Notes: generated by a model from the letters alone, not told the origin. A stretch of 64,000 nt of DNA from Micromonospora chalcea (GCF_002926165.1 NZ_MAGP01000035.1:51453-115452); one strand, 5' to 3'. Numbered from the stretch's first letter, positions 32,816-43,903 are shown. Translations and numbers: made by a program.

Positions 32816-34143
32816 GTGGGTCCAGCTCCGTTGTCCGACACCGGGTTCCTCGACCTCTGGGCCGCCCGCCTGCGGCACGCCGCCGACCGGCCGGTCGTCG
32901 GGATCATGCTGCGGGGCAGCCACGCCCGGCGGGCCGCCACCGAGCACAGCGACGTGGACGTGGACGTGCTGGTGGCCGCCGACGAGCCACGCGCCACCGG
33001 CGGGCCCCGGCAGGTCACGTCCCGCCGCGGCACGCCGTACGCGGCCCGGCGGGCGTACCTGACCGAGTTCGGCGGCCGCCTGGTGCACGTCTCCGTGGCC
33101 GCCCGCGACGTCCGCTCCTGGGTACGCCGGCTCGGCCAGCCCGCCGACTGGGCGTTCGGCCTCCCGGTCACCGCGCCGGCCCGGCTGCTCTGGGCGGTGC
33201 CGGAATGGCGGCGCCGGATCGACCTGCCGGTGCTCTGCCAGCCCGCCGACGAGCCGCGCCTGGAGGAGCTGATCGCCACGCTGGGCAAGGTCGCCGCCGC
33301 GCGCCTGGCCGGTGACCCGGTCGGGGTCCGGCTCGCCGCGGCCGACCTGGCCCGGCTCTGCCCCTCGGTGCTGCGGCCGGCCAACCCGTCGGTGCGCGTG
33401 GTGTCCCGCCGGGCCGCCCTGACCGCCGCGCTGGACCTGCCGGTCGCCCCGCCCGGCTACCGCGACGACATGCTCCTCTGCCTCGGGCTGCGCCCCGGCG
33501 ACCCGGCCGAGGTCGGCGCCGCCGCCGGACGGCTGGTCAACGGCATCCTCCCGCTGGTGCGCCCGTACGCGGCGGAGATCGCCCGGGCCACCGGGACCGA
33601 CCTGGCCGAGGCGCTCACCGACGGCCGGGCGGACCGCTACCTGCGGCAGCTGGGCCGGGCGCTGGCGACGGTGACGCCCGCCTCCCGGGACACGTCGGCG
33701 GTCCCCGGGCCGCGTGCGGGAGAATGGTCAACCGTGCCCGCCCCTGACGCGCCGCTGACCGGCGCCCCCAGTCCCGGCCCGGCCCGGCCGTCCCGGCTCG
33801 ACCCGGCCATCGCGGCCAAACTCCGCCGCACCCCGGACGGCCTGGTCGCCGCCGTGGTCCGCGCCCACGACACGGGCGAGGTGCTGATGGTCGCCTGGAT
33901 GGACGACGAGGCGCTGCACCGCACGCTCACCACCGGCCGGGCCACCTACTGGTCGCGCAGCCGCGGCGAGTACTGGGTCAAGGGCGCCACCTCCGGCAAC
34001 CACCAGTACGTGCGCTCGGTGGCCCTGGACTGCGACGGCGACGCGCTGCTGGTCAGCGTGGAGCAGGTCGGCGCGGCCTGCCACACCGGGCAGCGCACCT
34101 GCTTCTTCACCGACCTGCCGGTCAGCTCACCGGAGGAGACCCC

Positions 34144-34147
<4 letters not shown>
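32816..34147 (+). CDS. Single open frame: nucleotidyltransferase-like domain continuous with HisI
   Basis: One uninterrupted frame of 443 codons. Residues ~20-60 carry the MNT/KNTase motif: G34-S35 followed by SDVDVDVLV with Asp46, Asp48 and Asp50. A helical region runs to about residue 290. Then comes a 40-residue Pro/Ala/Ser linker, and residues ~325-443 are complete HisI. Either the cell makes a nucleotidyltransferase-HisI fusion, or HisI is made separately from an internal GTG at 33734 in the same frame. The GTG at 32816 has CACCAT 6 nt upstream, a possible leaderless -10. The nucleotidyltransferase substrate is unknown. Confidence 0.55.
33734..34147 (+). CDS. hisI: Phosphoribosyl-AMP cyclohydrolase (internal start alternative)
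   Basis: Encodes 137 residues if translation starts at GTG 33734, matching the size of free-standing HisI. It opens the adenine ring of PR-AMP, the third step of histidine synthesis. Signatures: [47 protein letters not shown] with the zinc ligands, and RTCFF. No HisE domain is fused. A GAGAAT sequence lies 8 nt upstream of this GTG and might be a -10 of an internal promoter. It shares the frame of the longer entry; the mature form is unresolved. Stop overlaps trpE (GTGA). Confidence 0.8.
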
Positions 34148-35693
<1,546 letters not shown>

Positions 35694-35697
<4 letters not shown>

Positions 35698-36251
35698 GCG
35701 CGCCCGGCACCACCGCGCCGTCGGCCCGCGGTCGGCGCGAACTCGCGTACGCGGTGCTGCTCTGCCTGGCCGGGGCGGGCCTGGCCTGCTGGGCGGTGAC
35801 CCGGACCTGGTCGGTGGAGATGACCGCCCGGGGGTCGCTGCCGCCCGGCCGGGCCGACCGGACCGGCGCGGAGCTGCTGCCCTGGGTGCTGGCGCTGACC
35901 TACGTGGGGCTGGCCGGCGGCGGCGCGGTGCTCGCCACCCGGGGCCGCCTGCGCCGGCTGCTGGGCCTGCTGCTGGGCGCGGTCGGCGTGGCCGTGGCGG
36001 TCGGCGGCGGGATCGGCCTCACCGAGGCCGGGGTGAGCCGTCAGTGGCCGGCGCTGGTGCTGGCCGGCGGCCTGGCCCTCGCGTCCGGCGGCGCGTTCAC
36101 CGCGCTGCGCGCAGCGGGCTGGCCCGCGATGGGCGCGCGGTACGAGCGACGGGCCGTCCCGGCGGTCGAGCCCGGCCGGCCGGCGGTCGAGCGGGGCACC
36201 CGGGACGCGTGGGACGCGCTGGACCGGGGTGAGGACCCGACGGTCAGCTGA
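35694..36251 (+). CDS. Trp-operon-associated membrane protein (TIGR02234 family)
   Basis: Encodes 185 residues with four hydrophobic helices. It matches the actinobacterial Trp-associated membrane protein family: LAYAVLLCLAGAGLACWAVTRTWSVE, ALTYVGLAGGGAVLATRG, then a helix pair before the cytoplasmic tail. The member in mycobacteria also sits between trpE and trpC. Function unknown; it may be a transport or assembly factor. The GTG overlaps the trpE stop by four bases. Its 3' end overlaps the convergent small gene by 8 bp. Confidence 0.85.
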
Positions 36252-36519
36252 CCGGCTGCGCCTCGCGCGCGTCGCGCCGGCGGCGGGCCGCGGCCCGTGC
36301 GGCGGTCAGCTCGGCCACCAGCCGCTCCAGCTCGCGGCGCTGGGCGGCGCGGGCCCGGTCGGCGCAGACGGCCTCCCAGGCGTTGCCCTGGGCGGTACGC
36401 GTCCGGCCGTCACCGGCCACCGCGCGCTCCAGCGTGTGCACCACGCCGAAGGCGAGGGAGGCGACGGTCCGGGAGATGGTGGTCAAGCCGATGGTCTGGT
36501 TCGGCCCGTTGGCGCTCAT
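36244..36519 (-). CDS. Small conserved hypothetical protein
   Basis: Encodes 91 residues from ATG 36519 (a GTG two codons upstream is an alternative). The N-terminal half has a short amphipathic segment (LTTISRTVASLAFGVVHTLERAV), and the C-terminal half is a charged Arg/Ala/Glu helix (AQRRELERLVAELTAARAAARRRR) likely to form a coiled coil. No family is recognised. Convergent overlap with the trp membrane-protein gene. Codon-position GC bias is like real genes here. Confidence 0.6.
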   Translation of the reverse strand: MSANGPNQTIGLTTISRTVASLAFGVVHTLERAVAGDGRTRTAQGNAWEAVCADRARAAQRRELERLVAELTAARAAARRRRDAREAQPVS

Positions 36520-36875
36520 GGTCACCCCGCACGAGATGGTTGTCGGCGGTGGTCAGCCGCCGGTGTCGAGTCTGCCCGAGGACGATGCTGCCGGGCTCAC
36601 GTTTCGCCCTCGTGAAGCACAGGTCAACGGTCCGCCAGGCGGCCCGACCTGGGCAGGGCCGGAGGTCCTTGAGCTTGGTCACAGCCCGGCGCGGGAGCGG
36701 TGCTGCGGCGACGGATCAACCGTGGTGAGATGGGGGATGGGTGACGGTCGATGCCAGCGTGGCGCTGCGTGACGTGGCGTTCACCGGAAGTCGGCCATCA
36801 TGCCACAGCCCATGTCGTGAGGTGCGCCATACCCCCCGGCACTTGTCGCCAGGTGGCGCCCCCTAGCATCGGCCC
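36520..36875. other. 356-bp intergenic region upstream of trpC, no convincing gene
   Basis: Short frames here lack family similarity and ribosome sites. The region contains GGCGG-TGGTCAG-CCGCC near 36545, a weak hairpin, and the trpC -10 box TAGCAT at its right end. I see no leader peptide with Trp codons and no clear T-box structure. Confidence 0.4.
36864..36869 (+). promoter_or_regulatory. -10 element of leaderless trpC promoter
   Basis: TAGCAT is 6 nt before the ATG at 36876, with TTGTCG at 36843-36848 as a possible -35 (15-bp spacer, short). Confidence 0.5.
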
Positions 36876-37766
36876 ATGACGCCCGGAGAGGGGAGTCCGT
36901 TGGTGACTGCTGAGCATGCGCACGCGGAGGGGGACGACGCCGGAGCGGCGCCGTCCGCAGGCGTGCTCGACGAGATCCTGGCCGGTGTGCGCGAGGACGT
37001 GGCCCGGCGGCAGGAGCAGGTTCCGCTGGAGCGGATCCGTGAGCTGGCCGCCGCCGGGCCGCCGCCGCTGGACGCGTACGCGGCCCTGCGCCGGCCCGGC
37101 GTGGCCGTGATCGCCGAGGTGAAGCGCTCGTCGCCGTCCAAGGGGCGGCTGGCCGAGATCGCCGACCCGGCGGACCTGGCCGGTGACTACGCGGCCGGGG
37201 GAGCGCGGGCGATCAGCGTGCTCACCGAGGGCCGGTGGTTCGGCGGGTCGCTCGACGACCTGGCGGCGGTGCGGGCCGCGGTGAACGTGCCGGTGCTGCG
37301 CAAGGACTTCGTCGTCTCCAGCTACCAGGTGCACGAGGCCCGCGCGCACGGCGCCGACCTGGTGCTGCTGATCGTCGCCGCGCTGGAGCAGAACGTGCTG
37401 GTCGGCCTGCTGGAGCGGATCGAGTCGCTGGGCATGACCGCGTTGGTCGAGGTGCACACCGAGGAGGAGGCGGACCGCGCCCTGGAGGCCGGCGCGCAGG
37501 TGATCGGCGTGAACGCCCGTGACCTGCGTACGCTGGAGGTCGACCGCTCGGTGTTCGAGCGGATCGCGCCCGGCCTGCCGAGCAGCGTCGTCAAGATCGC
37601 CGAGTCCGGGGTGCGCGGTCCGCACGACCTGATCCGGTACGCCTCCGCCGGCGCCGACGCCGTGCTGGTGGGCGAGGGCCTGGTCACCCAGAAGAGCCCG
37701 CGTGAAGCGGTCGCCGAGCTGGTCAACGCCGGTAACCACCCGGCCACGCCCCGCCCGGTGCGCTGA
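36876..37766 (+). CDS. trpC: Indole-3-glycerol-phosphate synthase
   Basis: Encodes 296 residues, a (beta/alpha)8 enzyme converting CdRP to indole-glycerol phosphate. Signatures: [13 protein letters not shown] with a catalytic Lys, [25 protein letters not shown] with the second catalytic Lys, NARDL, and IAESGV. The ATG is 6 nt from a TAGCAT box (leaderless). An alternative GTG at 36903 has GGAGAGGGGAG at good spacing and would give 287 residues, closer to the family length. No TrpF domain is fused. Begins the trpCBA transcript. Confidence 0.93.
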   Translation: MTPGEGSPLVTAEHAHAEGDDAGAAPSAGVLDEILAGVREDVARRQEQVPLERIRELAAAGPPPLDAYAALRRPGVAVIAEVKRSSPSKGRLAEIADPADLAGDYAAGGARAISVLTEGRWFGGSLDDLAAVRAAVNVPVLRKDFVVSSYQVHEARAHGADLVLLIVAALEQNVLVGLLERIESLGMTALVEVHTEEEADRALEAGAQVIGVNARDLRTLEVDRSVFERIAPGLPSSVVKIAESGVRGPHDLIRYASAGADAVLVGEGLVTQKSPREAVAELVNAGNHPATPRPVR

Positions 37767-37801
37767 GCCGCCGGGCCACCCGATCCGAGAGGACGCCCGC
37801 G

Positions 37802-39028
37802 ATGAGCGCCGCACCCGCAGCCGGCCAGGTTCCCGACGCCGCCGGTCACTTCGGCCGGTTCGGCGGCCGGTTCGTCCCGGAGGCGCTCGTCGCCGCGCTG
37901 GACGAGCTGGACGCGGCGTACCGCAAGGCGATGGGCGATGAGGACTTCCTCGCCGAGTTCGACGCGCTGCTGCGTGAGTACGCCGGCACGCCCTCGATGC
38001 TCTACGAGGCCCGGCGCTTCTCCGCGCAGGTCGGGGCGCGGGTCCTGCTCAAGCGGGAGGACCTCAACCACACCGGCGCGCACAAGGTCCGCAACGTGCT
38101 GGGCCAGGCGCTGCTCACCAAGCGGATGGGCAAGCGGCGGGTCATCGCGGAGACCGGCGCCGGCCAGCACGGCGTGGCCACCGCCACCGCCGCCGCGCTG
38201 TTCGACCTGGAATGCGTCGTCTACATGGGCCAGGTGGACACCGAGCGGCAGGCGCTCAACGTGGCCCGGATGCGGATGCTCGGCGCCACCGTCGTCCCGG
38301 TGACCACCGGCTCGCGCACGCTCAAGGACGCGATGAACGAGGCGATGCGGGACTGGGTCGCCAACGTCGACGACACCCACTACCTGATCGGCACCGCCGC
38401 CGGCCCGCACCCGTTCCCGGAGATGGTCCGCGACTTCGTCCGCGGGATCGGCGTGGAGGCCCGCCAGCAGTGCCTGGACCTGACCGGCACGCTGCCGGAC
38501 GCGGTCGCGGCGTGCGTCGGCGGCGGCTCCAACGCGCTGGGCATCTTCCACGCGTTCGTGCCGGACGCCGGGGTCCGCCTCTACGGCTTCGAGGCCGGTG
38601 GCGAGGGCGTCGGGACCGGCCGGCACGCCGCCAGCATCACCGGCGGTTCGTCGGGCGTGCTGCACGGCACCCGCACGTACGTGCTGCAGGACGCCGACGG
38701 GCAGACCATCGAGTCGCACTCGATCTCGGCCGGCCTGGACTACCCGGGCGTCGGGCCGGAGCACGCCTGGCTGCACGACACCGGCCGGGCCACGTACCTG
38801 CCGGTCGACGACGCCGACGCGATGGCCGCGTTCGAGCTGCTCTGCCGAACCGAGGGCGTGATCCCGGCGATCGAGAGCGCGCACGCGCTGGCCGGCGCCC
38901 GCGCGATCGCCCCCCGGCTCGCCGAGGAGCTGGGCCGGGAGCCGTTGATCGTGGTCAACCTGTCCGGCCGGGGCGACAAGGACGTGCACACCGCCGGCGC
39001 GTACTTCGGCATCCTCGACAAGGAGTGA
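37802..39028 (+). CDS. trpB: Tryptophan synthase beta subunit
   Basis: Encodes 408 residues, a fold-type II PLP enzyme condensing indole and L-serine. Signatures: [16 protein letters not shown] containing the PLP lysine, [20 protein letters not shown] phosphate-binding loop, and NLSGRGDKD near the C-terminus. It forms an alpha2beta2 complex with TrpA encoded 4 bp downstream, with indole channelling. Starts with ATG, 35 bp after trpC. Confidence 0.97.
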   Translation: MSAAPAAGQVPDAAGHFGRFGGRFVPEALVAALDELDAAYRKAMGDEDFLAEFDALLREYAGTPSMLYEARRFSAQVGARVLLKREDLNHTGAHKVRNVLGQALLTKRMGKRRVIAETGAGQHGVATATAAALFDLECVVYMGQVDTERQALNVARMRMLGATVVPVTTGSRTLKDAMNEAMRDWVANVDDTHYLIGTAAGPHPFPEMVRDFVRGIGVEARQQCLDLTGTLPDAVAACVGGGSNALGIFHAFVPDAGVRLYGFEAGGEGVGTGRHAASITGGSSGVLHGTRTYVLQDADGQTIESHSISAGLDYPGVGPEHAWLHDTGRATYLPVDDADAMAAFELLCRTEGVIPAIESAHALAGARAIAPRLAEELGREPLIVVNLSGRGDKDVHTAGAYFGILDKE

Positions 39029-39032
39029 CAGC

Positions 39033-39836
39033 GTGAGCCGCATCGGGGTCGCCTTCGACAAGGCGCGGGCGGACGGCCGGGCCGTGCTGGTCGGCTGCAT
39101 GCCGGCCGGTTTCCCGACCGTCGAGGGCAGCATCGCCGCCATGAAGGCCATGGTCGAGGCGGGCGTGGACGTCATCGAGGTGGAGATCCCGTACTCCGAT
39201 CCGGTGATGGACGGCCCGGTCATCCAGAAGGCGAGCGACATCGCGCTCGCCGGTGGCGTCCGCGTCGCGGACGCGCTGCGCGTCGTCGAGGCGGTCGCCG
39301 CGACCGGGGCGAGCGTGGTCACCATGACCTACTGGAACCCGATCGAGCAGTACGGCGTCGACGCGTTCGCCCGCGACATGGCCGCCGCCGGTGGGACCGG
39401 CCTGGTCACGCCGGACCTGATCCCCGACGAGGCCGCCGAGTGGCTGGCCGCCTCCGACGCGCACGGCCTGGACCGGACGTTCCTGGTCTCACCGTCCTCG
39501 ACCGACGCGCGGCTGCGGATGACCGCCGAGCACTGCCGCGGCTTCGTCTACGCCACCGCGATCATGGGCGTCACCGGCGCCCGCGCGCAGACCTCCGAGG
39601 CGGCCCCGGTCCTGGTCTCCCGGCTGCGCGAGGTCACCGACATCCCGGTCGGTGTCGGGCTGGGCGTGGGCACCGGCGCGCAGGCCGCCACCGTCGCCGG
39701 GTACGCCGACGCGGTGATCGTGGGCAGCGCGCTGGTCCGCTGCGTGCTGGACGCCCCGGACCAGGCCGCCGGCCTGACCGCGCTGCGCAAGCTGAGCGCC
39801 GACCTGGCCGAGGGCGTCCGCAACCCGGCCCGCTGA
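39033..39836 (+). CDS. trpA: Tryptophan synthase alpha subunit
   Basis: Encodes 267 residues, a (beta/alpha)8 barrel that cleaves indole-glycerol phosphate. Signatures: VEVEIPYSDPVMDGPVIQ with the catalytic acids, MTYWNPIEQYG, GLVTPDLIPDEA, and GVGLGVGTGAQAA for phosphate binding. Partner of TrpB; start GTG 39033, 4 bp after trpB. A repeat element follows the stop. Confidence 0.96.
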   Translation: MSRIGVAFDKARADGRAVLVGCMPAGFPTVEGSIAAMKAMVEAGVDVIEVEIPYSDPVMDGPVIQKASDIALAGGVRVADALRVVEAVAATGASVVTMTYWNPIEQYGVDAFARDMAAAGGTGLVTPDLIPDEAAEWLAASDAHGLDRTFLVSPSSTDARLRMTAEHCRGFVYATAIMGVTGARAQTSEAAPVLVSRLREVTDIPVGVGLGVGTGAQAATVAGYADAVIVGSALVRCVLDAPDQAAGLTALRKLSADLAEGVRNPAR

Positions 39837-39853
39837 CGCCCGGCTCGCCACCT

Positions 39854-39936
39854 GCTTGATCGACTCCACTTCGCCGAGCTGGCGTGGTCCAGGACGCCGG
39901 GATACCGCCACTTCGCCGAACTGGTGTCGATCAAGC
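39854..39936. repeat. 83-bp MITE/REP-like element with terminal inverted and internal direct repeats
   Basis: The ends GCTTGATCGAC (39854-39864) and GTCGATCAAGC (39926-39936) are perfect 11-bp inverted repeats. Inside, CCACTTCGCCGAGCTGG (39866-39882) and CCACTTCGCCGAACTGG (39908-39924) are direct repeats with one mismatch. Similar short elements with GATCGACTCCACTTCG-type sequence are, from memory, dispersed in Micromonospora genomes. It lies between trpA and the convergent Nudix gene. Confidence 0.65.
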
Positions 39937-39954
39937 GAGCGAGCGGGCGGGCGG

Positions 39955-40506
39955 TCAGCGGCTACTGCTGTCGACCTGCTCGGAGGCGCGCTGGCCGGGC
40001 GGGGCGGGCTGCCCGTCGCCGGGCTGTCCGTCGCCGGGTGGCGTGAGCGCGTCGGCGGCGGTCGTGTGCCGCAGCACGCCGGCGCGGCCGGCGAGCGCGT
40101 CCGCGATCGCCGCGCGTGTCGTGGGGGTCAGCACGTCGGGCAGCTCTTGCGGCGGCCACCACCGAGGCAGGCACCCGGTCGCCGGTTCGCCCGCCGGTCC
40201 GGCGTCGGCCGGTCCGGCGCGGAACACGTGCACCAGCACGTCGGGGCGCGCGCCGCACCGCCCGGCCGGTGGGGCGGGCACCGGTGGACCGGTGACCCGG
40301 TAGAGGCCGACCAGGTCGGCCGGCGCCACCACCCAGCCGGTCTCCGCGCGAACCGCCCGGACGACGGCATCCACCGGGCTCTCGTCGTGGCGCAGCCGCC
40401 CGCCCGGCAGGCCCCAGCGCCGGGCCCCCTCGGACCGGCTGCAGAGCAGCAGCCGCCCGGATGCGTCGGTGACGACAGCGGCGACCGCCCAGGTGAGCGG
40501 GCTCAT
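39955..40506 (-). CDS. Nudix hydrolase with degenerate Nudix box
   Basis: Encodes 183 residues. The Nudix box aligns as G-x5-E-x7-R then A instead of E, and A-E instead of E-E, so several metal ligands of GX5EX7REUXEEXGU are missing. The fold signature WGLPGGRLRHDESP is retained. Activity on nucleoside diphosphates may therefore be weak or lost. The C-terminal 40 residues are Pro/Gly/Gln-rich and disordered. ATG 40506 lies 8 nt from a TAGGCT -10 box, suggesting a leaderless mRNA. Convergent with trpA. Confidence 0.8.
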   Translation of the reverse strand: MSPLTWAVAAVVTDASGRLLLCSRSEGARRWGLPGGRLRHDESPVDAVVRAVRAETGWVVAPADLVGLYRVTGPPVPAPPAGRCGARPDVLVHVFRAGPADAGPAGEPATGCLPRWWPPQELPDVLTPTTRAAIADALAGRAGVLRHTTAADALTPPGDGQPGDGQPAPPGQRASEQVDSSSR

Positions 40507-40608
40507 GGACAAACAGCCTACGACCGTGCAAACCAGAAGTCATCCGACCCGCGCGGCAGGCGGCCCGGGGTGCCGCGCACACAGTCCGCACCGGTACCGT
40601 GTGCACCC

Positions 40609-41838
40609 GTGACCCTCGCCCCGATGACCCCACTGGCGGCCATGCCCAGCCCCAGCACCGCCGTCTGGCAGCTCGGTCCGGTTCCGATCCGGGCGTACGC
40701 GCTCTGCATCATCCTCGGCATCGTGGTGGCCTGCGTGGTCACCGAGTACCGGCTGCGCCGCCGCGGCGTCGCTCCGGGCGCGGTGCTCGACATCGCCGTC
40801 TGGGCGGTGCCGGCGGGCATCATCGGCGCGCGGATCTACCACGTGATCACGTCGCCGGAGAAATACTTCGGCGCCGGCGGCGAGCCGATCAAGGCGCTCT
40901 ACATCTGGGAGGGCGGGCTCGGCATCTGGGGCGCGGTGGCCGGTGGGGCGGTCGGCGCGTGGCTCGCCGCCCGGCAGCTCGGCATCCCGTTCACGGTGAT
41001 CGCCGACGCGCTGGCGCCCGGGCTGCCGCTGGCGCAGGCCGTGGGCCGGCTGGGCAACTGGTTCAACAACGAGCTGTACGGCGGGCGCACCACGCTGCCC
41101 TGGGGTCTCGAGGTGCACGTGATGGACCCGGACAACCCGGGTCACGCGCTGCGCGACGACGCCGGAAACCCGGTGCTCCAGCCGGGCCTCTACCATCCGA
41201 CGTTCCTCTACGAGGCGCTCTGGAACGTCGGTGTCGCCGCGCTGGTGCTCTACCTCGACCGCAAGCTGCGGCTCGGGCGCGGCCGGGCGTTCGCGCTCTA
41301 CGTGATGGGCTACACGGCGGGCCGGTTCTGGATCGAGCTGATGCGCACCGACGAGGCCAACCTCATCCTCGGCGTACGGCTCAACGTCTGGACCGCCATG
41401 CTGGTCTTCCTCGGCGCGCTTGCCTACTTCGTCCGGGTCCGGGGACCCCGTGAATACCTCGTGCCGGTGGGCGAGCCGGCCGCCGCGCCCACCCCGTCCG
41501 GGGACGTCTCCCAGGTCGACCTCTCCGCCCGGGAGGCCGCCGCGCGGCCGGCCCCGCCCGAGGGCTACCGGGTGGTGAGCGAGGAACAGTTCGACGCGTA
41601 CCGGAAGACCGGCGTGCTGCCCCCGGTGGAGCCGGCGGCCGACGACGACCGGCCGGAGACCACCGACGGTGCCACCGACGGCGACGCGGACCAGGCCGAC
41701 CGCACGGACACCGACCCCGCGGCCACCGACGGCGCCGACGCGGACGGCACCGACGCCGACCCGGAACGGACGGACGCCGAGCGCACGAACGCGGGCCGGG
41801 CCGACGCCGCCGCGCGCCCCACCGACCGGGACAGCTGA
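40609..41838 (+). CDS. lgt: Prolipoprotein diacylglyceryl transferase with acidic C-terminal tail
   Basis: Encodes 409 residues. The first ~290 form the seven-helix Lgt core that transfers diacylglycerol to the lipobox Cys. Motifs: IWEGGLGIWG, the Lgt signature GRLGNWFNNELYGG, YHPTFLYEALWN, and GRFWIELMRTDEAN. About 110 extra residues follow, Asp/Thr/Ala-rich and probably cytoplasmic and disordered. It acts upstream of LspA (3.2 kb). Start GTG 40609 lies 8 nt from TACCGT; ATG 40624 is an alternative. Its placement after trpA is conserved in actinobacteria. Confidence 0.93.
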   Translation: MTLAPMTPLAAMPSPSTAVWQLGPVPIRAYALCIILGIVVACVVTEYRLRRRGVAPGAVLDIAVWAVPAGIIGARIYHVITSPEKYFGAGGEPIKALYIWEGGLGIWGAVAGGAVGAWLAARQLGIPFTVIADALAPGLPLAQAVGRLGNWFNNELYGGRTTLPWGLEVHVMDPDNPGHALRDDAGNPVLQPGLYHPTFLYEALWNVGVAALVLYLDRKLRLGRGRAFALYVMGYTAGRFWIELMRTDEANLILGVRLNVWTAMLVFLGALAYFVRVRGPREYLVPVGEPAAAPTPSGDVSQVDLSAREAAARPAPPEGYRVVSEEQFDAYRKTGVLPPVEPAADDDRPETTDGATDGDADQADRTDTDPAATDGADADGTDADPERTDAERTNAGRADAAARPTDRDS

Positions 41839-41849
41839 GCGGGGGAGTC

Positions 41850-43037
41850 ATGCGCAGCGCGGTGGTGGTCGGCGCCGGCCTCGGCGGGATGGCGGTGGCC
41901 GGCGTGCTGGCCCGCTCGGGATGGCAGGTCACGCTGCTGGAACGCGCCGACCGGGTCCGGCCGGAGGCGACCGCCGTGGTGCTCTGGCCCAACGGGGTAC
42001 GCGCGCTGCGCGCCCTCGGGCTGGGCGACGGGCTGGACGCGATCGCCACCCCGCTGCCCGACGGCGGCGTGCGCCGCCCGGACGGGCACTGGCTGGTGCA
42101 GCCCCGGTCCACCCCGGCCGAGCGGATGCCGGTGGTGGTGCACCGGGAGGACCTGCACGACGCGCTCATCGCCGGCCTGGGTGACCGGGTCGAGCTGCGT
42201 ACCGGCGTGAGCGTGCGGACGGTGCGCGCCGCGTCCGGTGAGCGCCCGGCGGTGGGCGACGGCCGGCACACCTACGAGGCGGACCTGGTGGTGGCCGCCG
42301 ACGGCACCGACAGCGAGATCCGCCGGCAGTTGGCGCCGGAGACGTCGGTGGTCAGCTCCGGGTGCGCGGCGTGGCGGGCGGTCATCCCCTGGTACCGGGC
42401 CCCGCAACTGCCCGACGACCAGCCGCTGCAGGGGGAGACGCTGGGCGCCGGCTACCGGTTCCTGGCCGCCTCGCTCGGCGAGCGGGGCAACGCCGGGGCG
42501 TCCCGCCGGGGCGGCGTCTACTGGGTGGCCACGGCGGCGGGCGCGCCCCGCCCGGAGCCGCCCGAGGTCCAGCTCGCCCTGCTCAAGCGCTGGTTCGCGG
42601 GCTGGCCCGCGCCGATCGGCACGCTGCTGGACGCGACCGACCCGGACGACGTGGTGCAGCAGGAGATCCGCGAGCTGCGTCCGCTGCCGAAGGCGTACGG
42701 CTTCCCGGCCGGGCCGGGCGGCGTGGTGCTGCTCGGCGACGCGGCGCACGCCATGCCGCCGCACCTCGGCCAGGGCGCCTGCCTGGCGTTCGAGGACGCG
42801 GCGACGCTGGCCGGACTGCTACGGGAGTCGCGGCTGCCGGACGCGGTGACCGCGTACGACAGGCTGCGCCGGCCCCGCGCGGCCACGATGGTCCGGCAGA
42901 CCCGGCGGATGTCGGCGGTCCTGCAGGCCCGGGGCCGGCTGGCGCTACGCGCCCGCGACGCCGCCCTCGGCACGATCAGCCCGCGCCTGCGTAACACGGC
43001 CGCCGCGGCGGCCGCCGCCTGGCAGCCGCCGTCCTGA
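41850..43037 (+). CDS. FAD-dependent monooxygenase (PHBH/UbiH-like)
   Basis: Encodes 395 residues. The Rossmann motif VVVGAGLGGMAVAGVLARSG is at residues 5-24, followed by the AADGTDS segment and the GDAAHAMPPHLGQGACLAFEDA motif characteristic of single-component flavoprotein hydroxylases. It should use NAD(P)H and O2 to hydroxylate an aromatic or polycyclic substrate that cannot be predicted. Starts 12 bp after lgt with GGGGGAG upstream, so probably co-transcribed with it. Convergent with the GNAT gene. Confidence 0.88.
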   Translation: MRSAVVVGAGLGGMAVAGVLARSGWQVTLLERADRVRPEATAVVLWPNGVRALRALGLGDGLDAIATPLPDGGVRRPDGHWLVQPRSTPAERMPVVVHREDLHDALIAGLGDRVELRTGVSVRTVRAASGERPAVGDGRHTYEADLVVAADGTDSEIRRQLAPETSVVSSGCAAWRAVIPWYRAPQLPDDQPLQGETLGAGYRFLAASLGERGNAGASRRGGVYWVATAAGAPRPEPPEVQLALLKRWFAGWPAPIGTLLDATDPDDVVQQEIRELRPLPKAYGFPAGPGGVVLLGDAAHAMPPHLGQGACLAFEDAATLAGLLRESRLPDAVTAYDRLRRPRAATMVRQTRRMSAVLQARGRLALRARDAALGTISPRLRNTAAAAAAAWQPPS

Positions 43038-43054
43038 CCTCCGCCGCGGCGGCC

Positions 43055-43897
43055 TCAGATGACCGCGGCGGGCTCGGCGATGCAGGCGGTGCCGATCCGG
43101 CGGAACCCGACCCGCAGGTAGACCCGGGCGATGTCCTCGCTGCCGGCGCTGAGGAAGATCAGGTCGGTGCCGGCAGCGCGCAGTTCCCGAGCGAGGGTGG
43201 CGGTCACCGCCGCGCCGAGGCCGCGCCGCCGCGCGGACGGCAGCGTGGCCACCCCGGCGATCTCCGCCACGTCGCCGACCCGCATGGCCATGCCGCCGGC
43301 GAGCGCGCCTTCCTCGGGCGTGGCGGCGAGCACGGAGATGCGCCGGCCGTCGGCGACCCGGGTCGCCTCCTCCTCCAGCGCGGCCACGTCCAGCCCGGAG
43401 ACGGCGGCGTCCCGCTCGGCCGGTCCGGCCTCGCCGCGCGCGGTGCCGCCGTTGGCGAAGCCGACCGCGGCGACGGCCCGCCGCAGCGCGATGTCCGCGG
43501 CGAAGCCCGCGTCGCCGGGGTCCAGCACCCGCACCGGTACGTCGCTGAACGTCCCCGGTTCGGGCAGGCGCTCCGGTTCCAGCAGCATCAGCGGCGCCTC
43601 CAGCACGCTCAGCCCGGCCGAGCGGGCCACCGCCAGCAGCTCCGGTTGGTGCTCGTGCACCCATTCGAACGCCTCCGGCAGGCCCAGTTCCTGCTGCCGG
43701 GTGCGTACCGCGTTGACATCGGCGAGGGTGGGGTGCTCGGTGGCGTCGAGCCGGGGCCGGGCGTAGAACGGCCATCCGGCGCCTTCCCGGACGAAGAGCA
43801 CCAGGGCGCCGTACTCCTCGGTCCGGGCCCCGTCGCGGGGCACCGCGTCGTAGAACCGCTCCAACCGGTCGAGTACGTCAGCGCGTGCGAGATCCAC
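43055..43897 (-). CDS. GNAT family N-acetyltransferase
   Basis: Encodes 280 residues. The C-terminal half is the GNAT domain: AEIAGVATLPSARRRGLGAAVTATLARELRAAGTD holds the RRRGLG acetyl-CoA loop, and YLRVGFRRIGTACI the last strand. The N-terminal half lacks a recognisable family and may be a degenerate GNAT repeat. Substrate unknown. GTG 43897 is 6 nt from a TAGTCT -10 box on the minus strand. Divergent from gltB. Confidence 0.85.
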   Translation of the reverse strand: MDLARADVLDRLERFYDAVPRDGARTEEYGALVLFVREGAGWPFYARPRLDATEHPTLADVNAVRTRQQELGLPEAFEWVHEHQPELLAVARSAGLSVLEAPLMLLEPERLPEPGTFSDVPVRVLDPGDAGFAADIALRRAVAAVGFANGGTARGEAGPAERDAAVSGLDVAALEEEATRVADGRRISVLAATPEEGALAGGMAMRVGDVAEIAGVATLPSARRRGLGAAVTATLARELRAAGTDLIFLSAGSEDIARVYLRVGFRRIGTACIAEPAAVI

Positions 43898-43903
43898 CGC
43901 GCG

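Noticed and set aside
36410..36772. Small frames in the trpC upstream region
   Set aside because: No ribosome sites, no family similarity, and overlapping on both strands. Not supported as genes or as a leader peptide with Trp codons.
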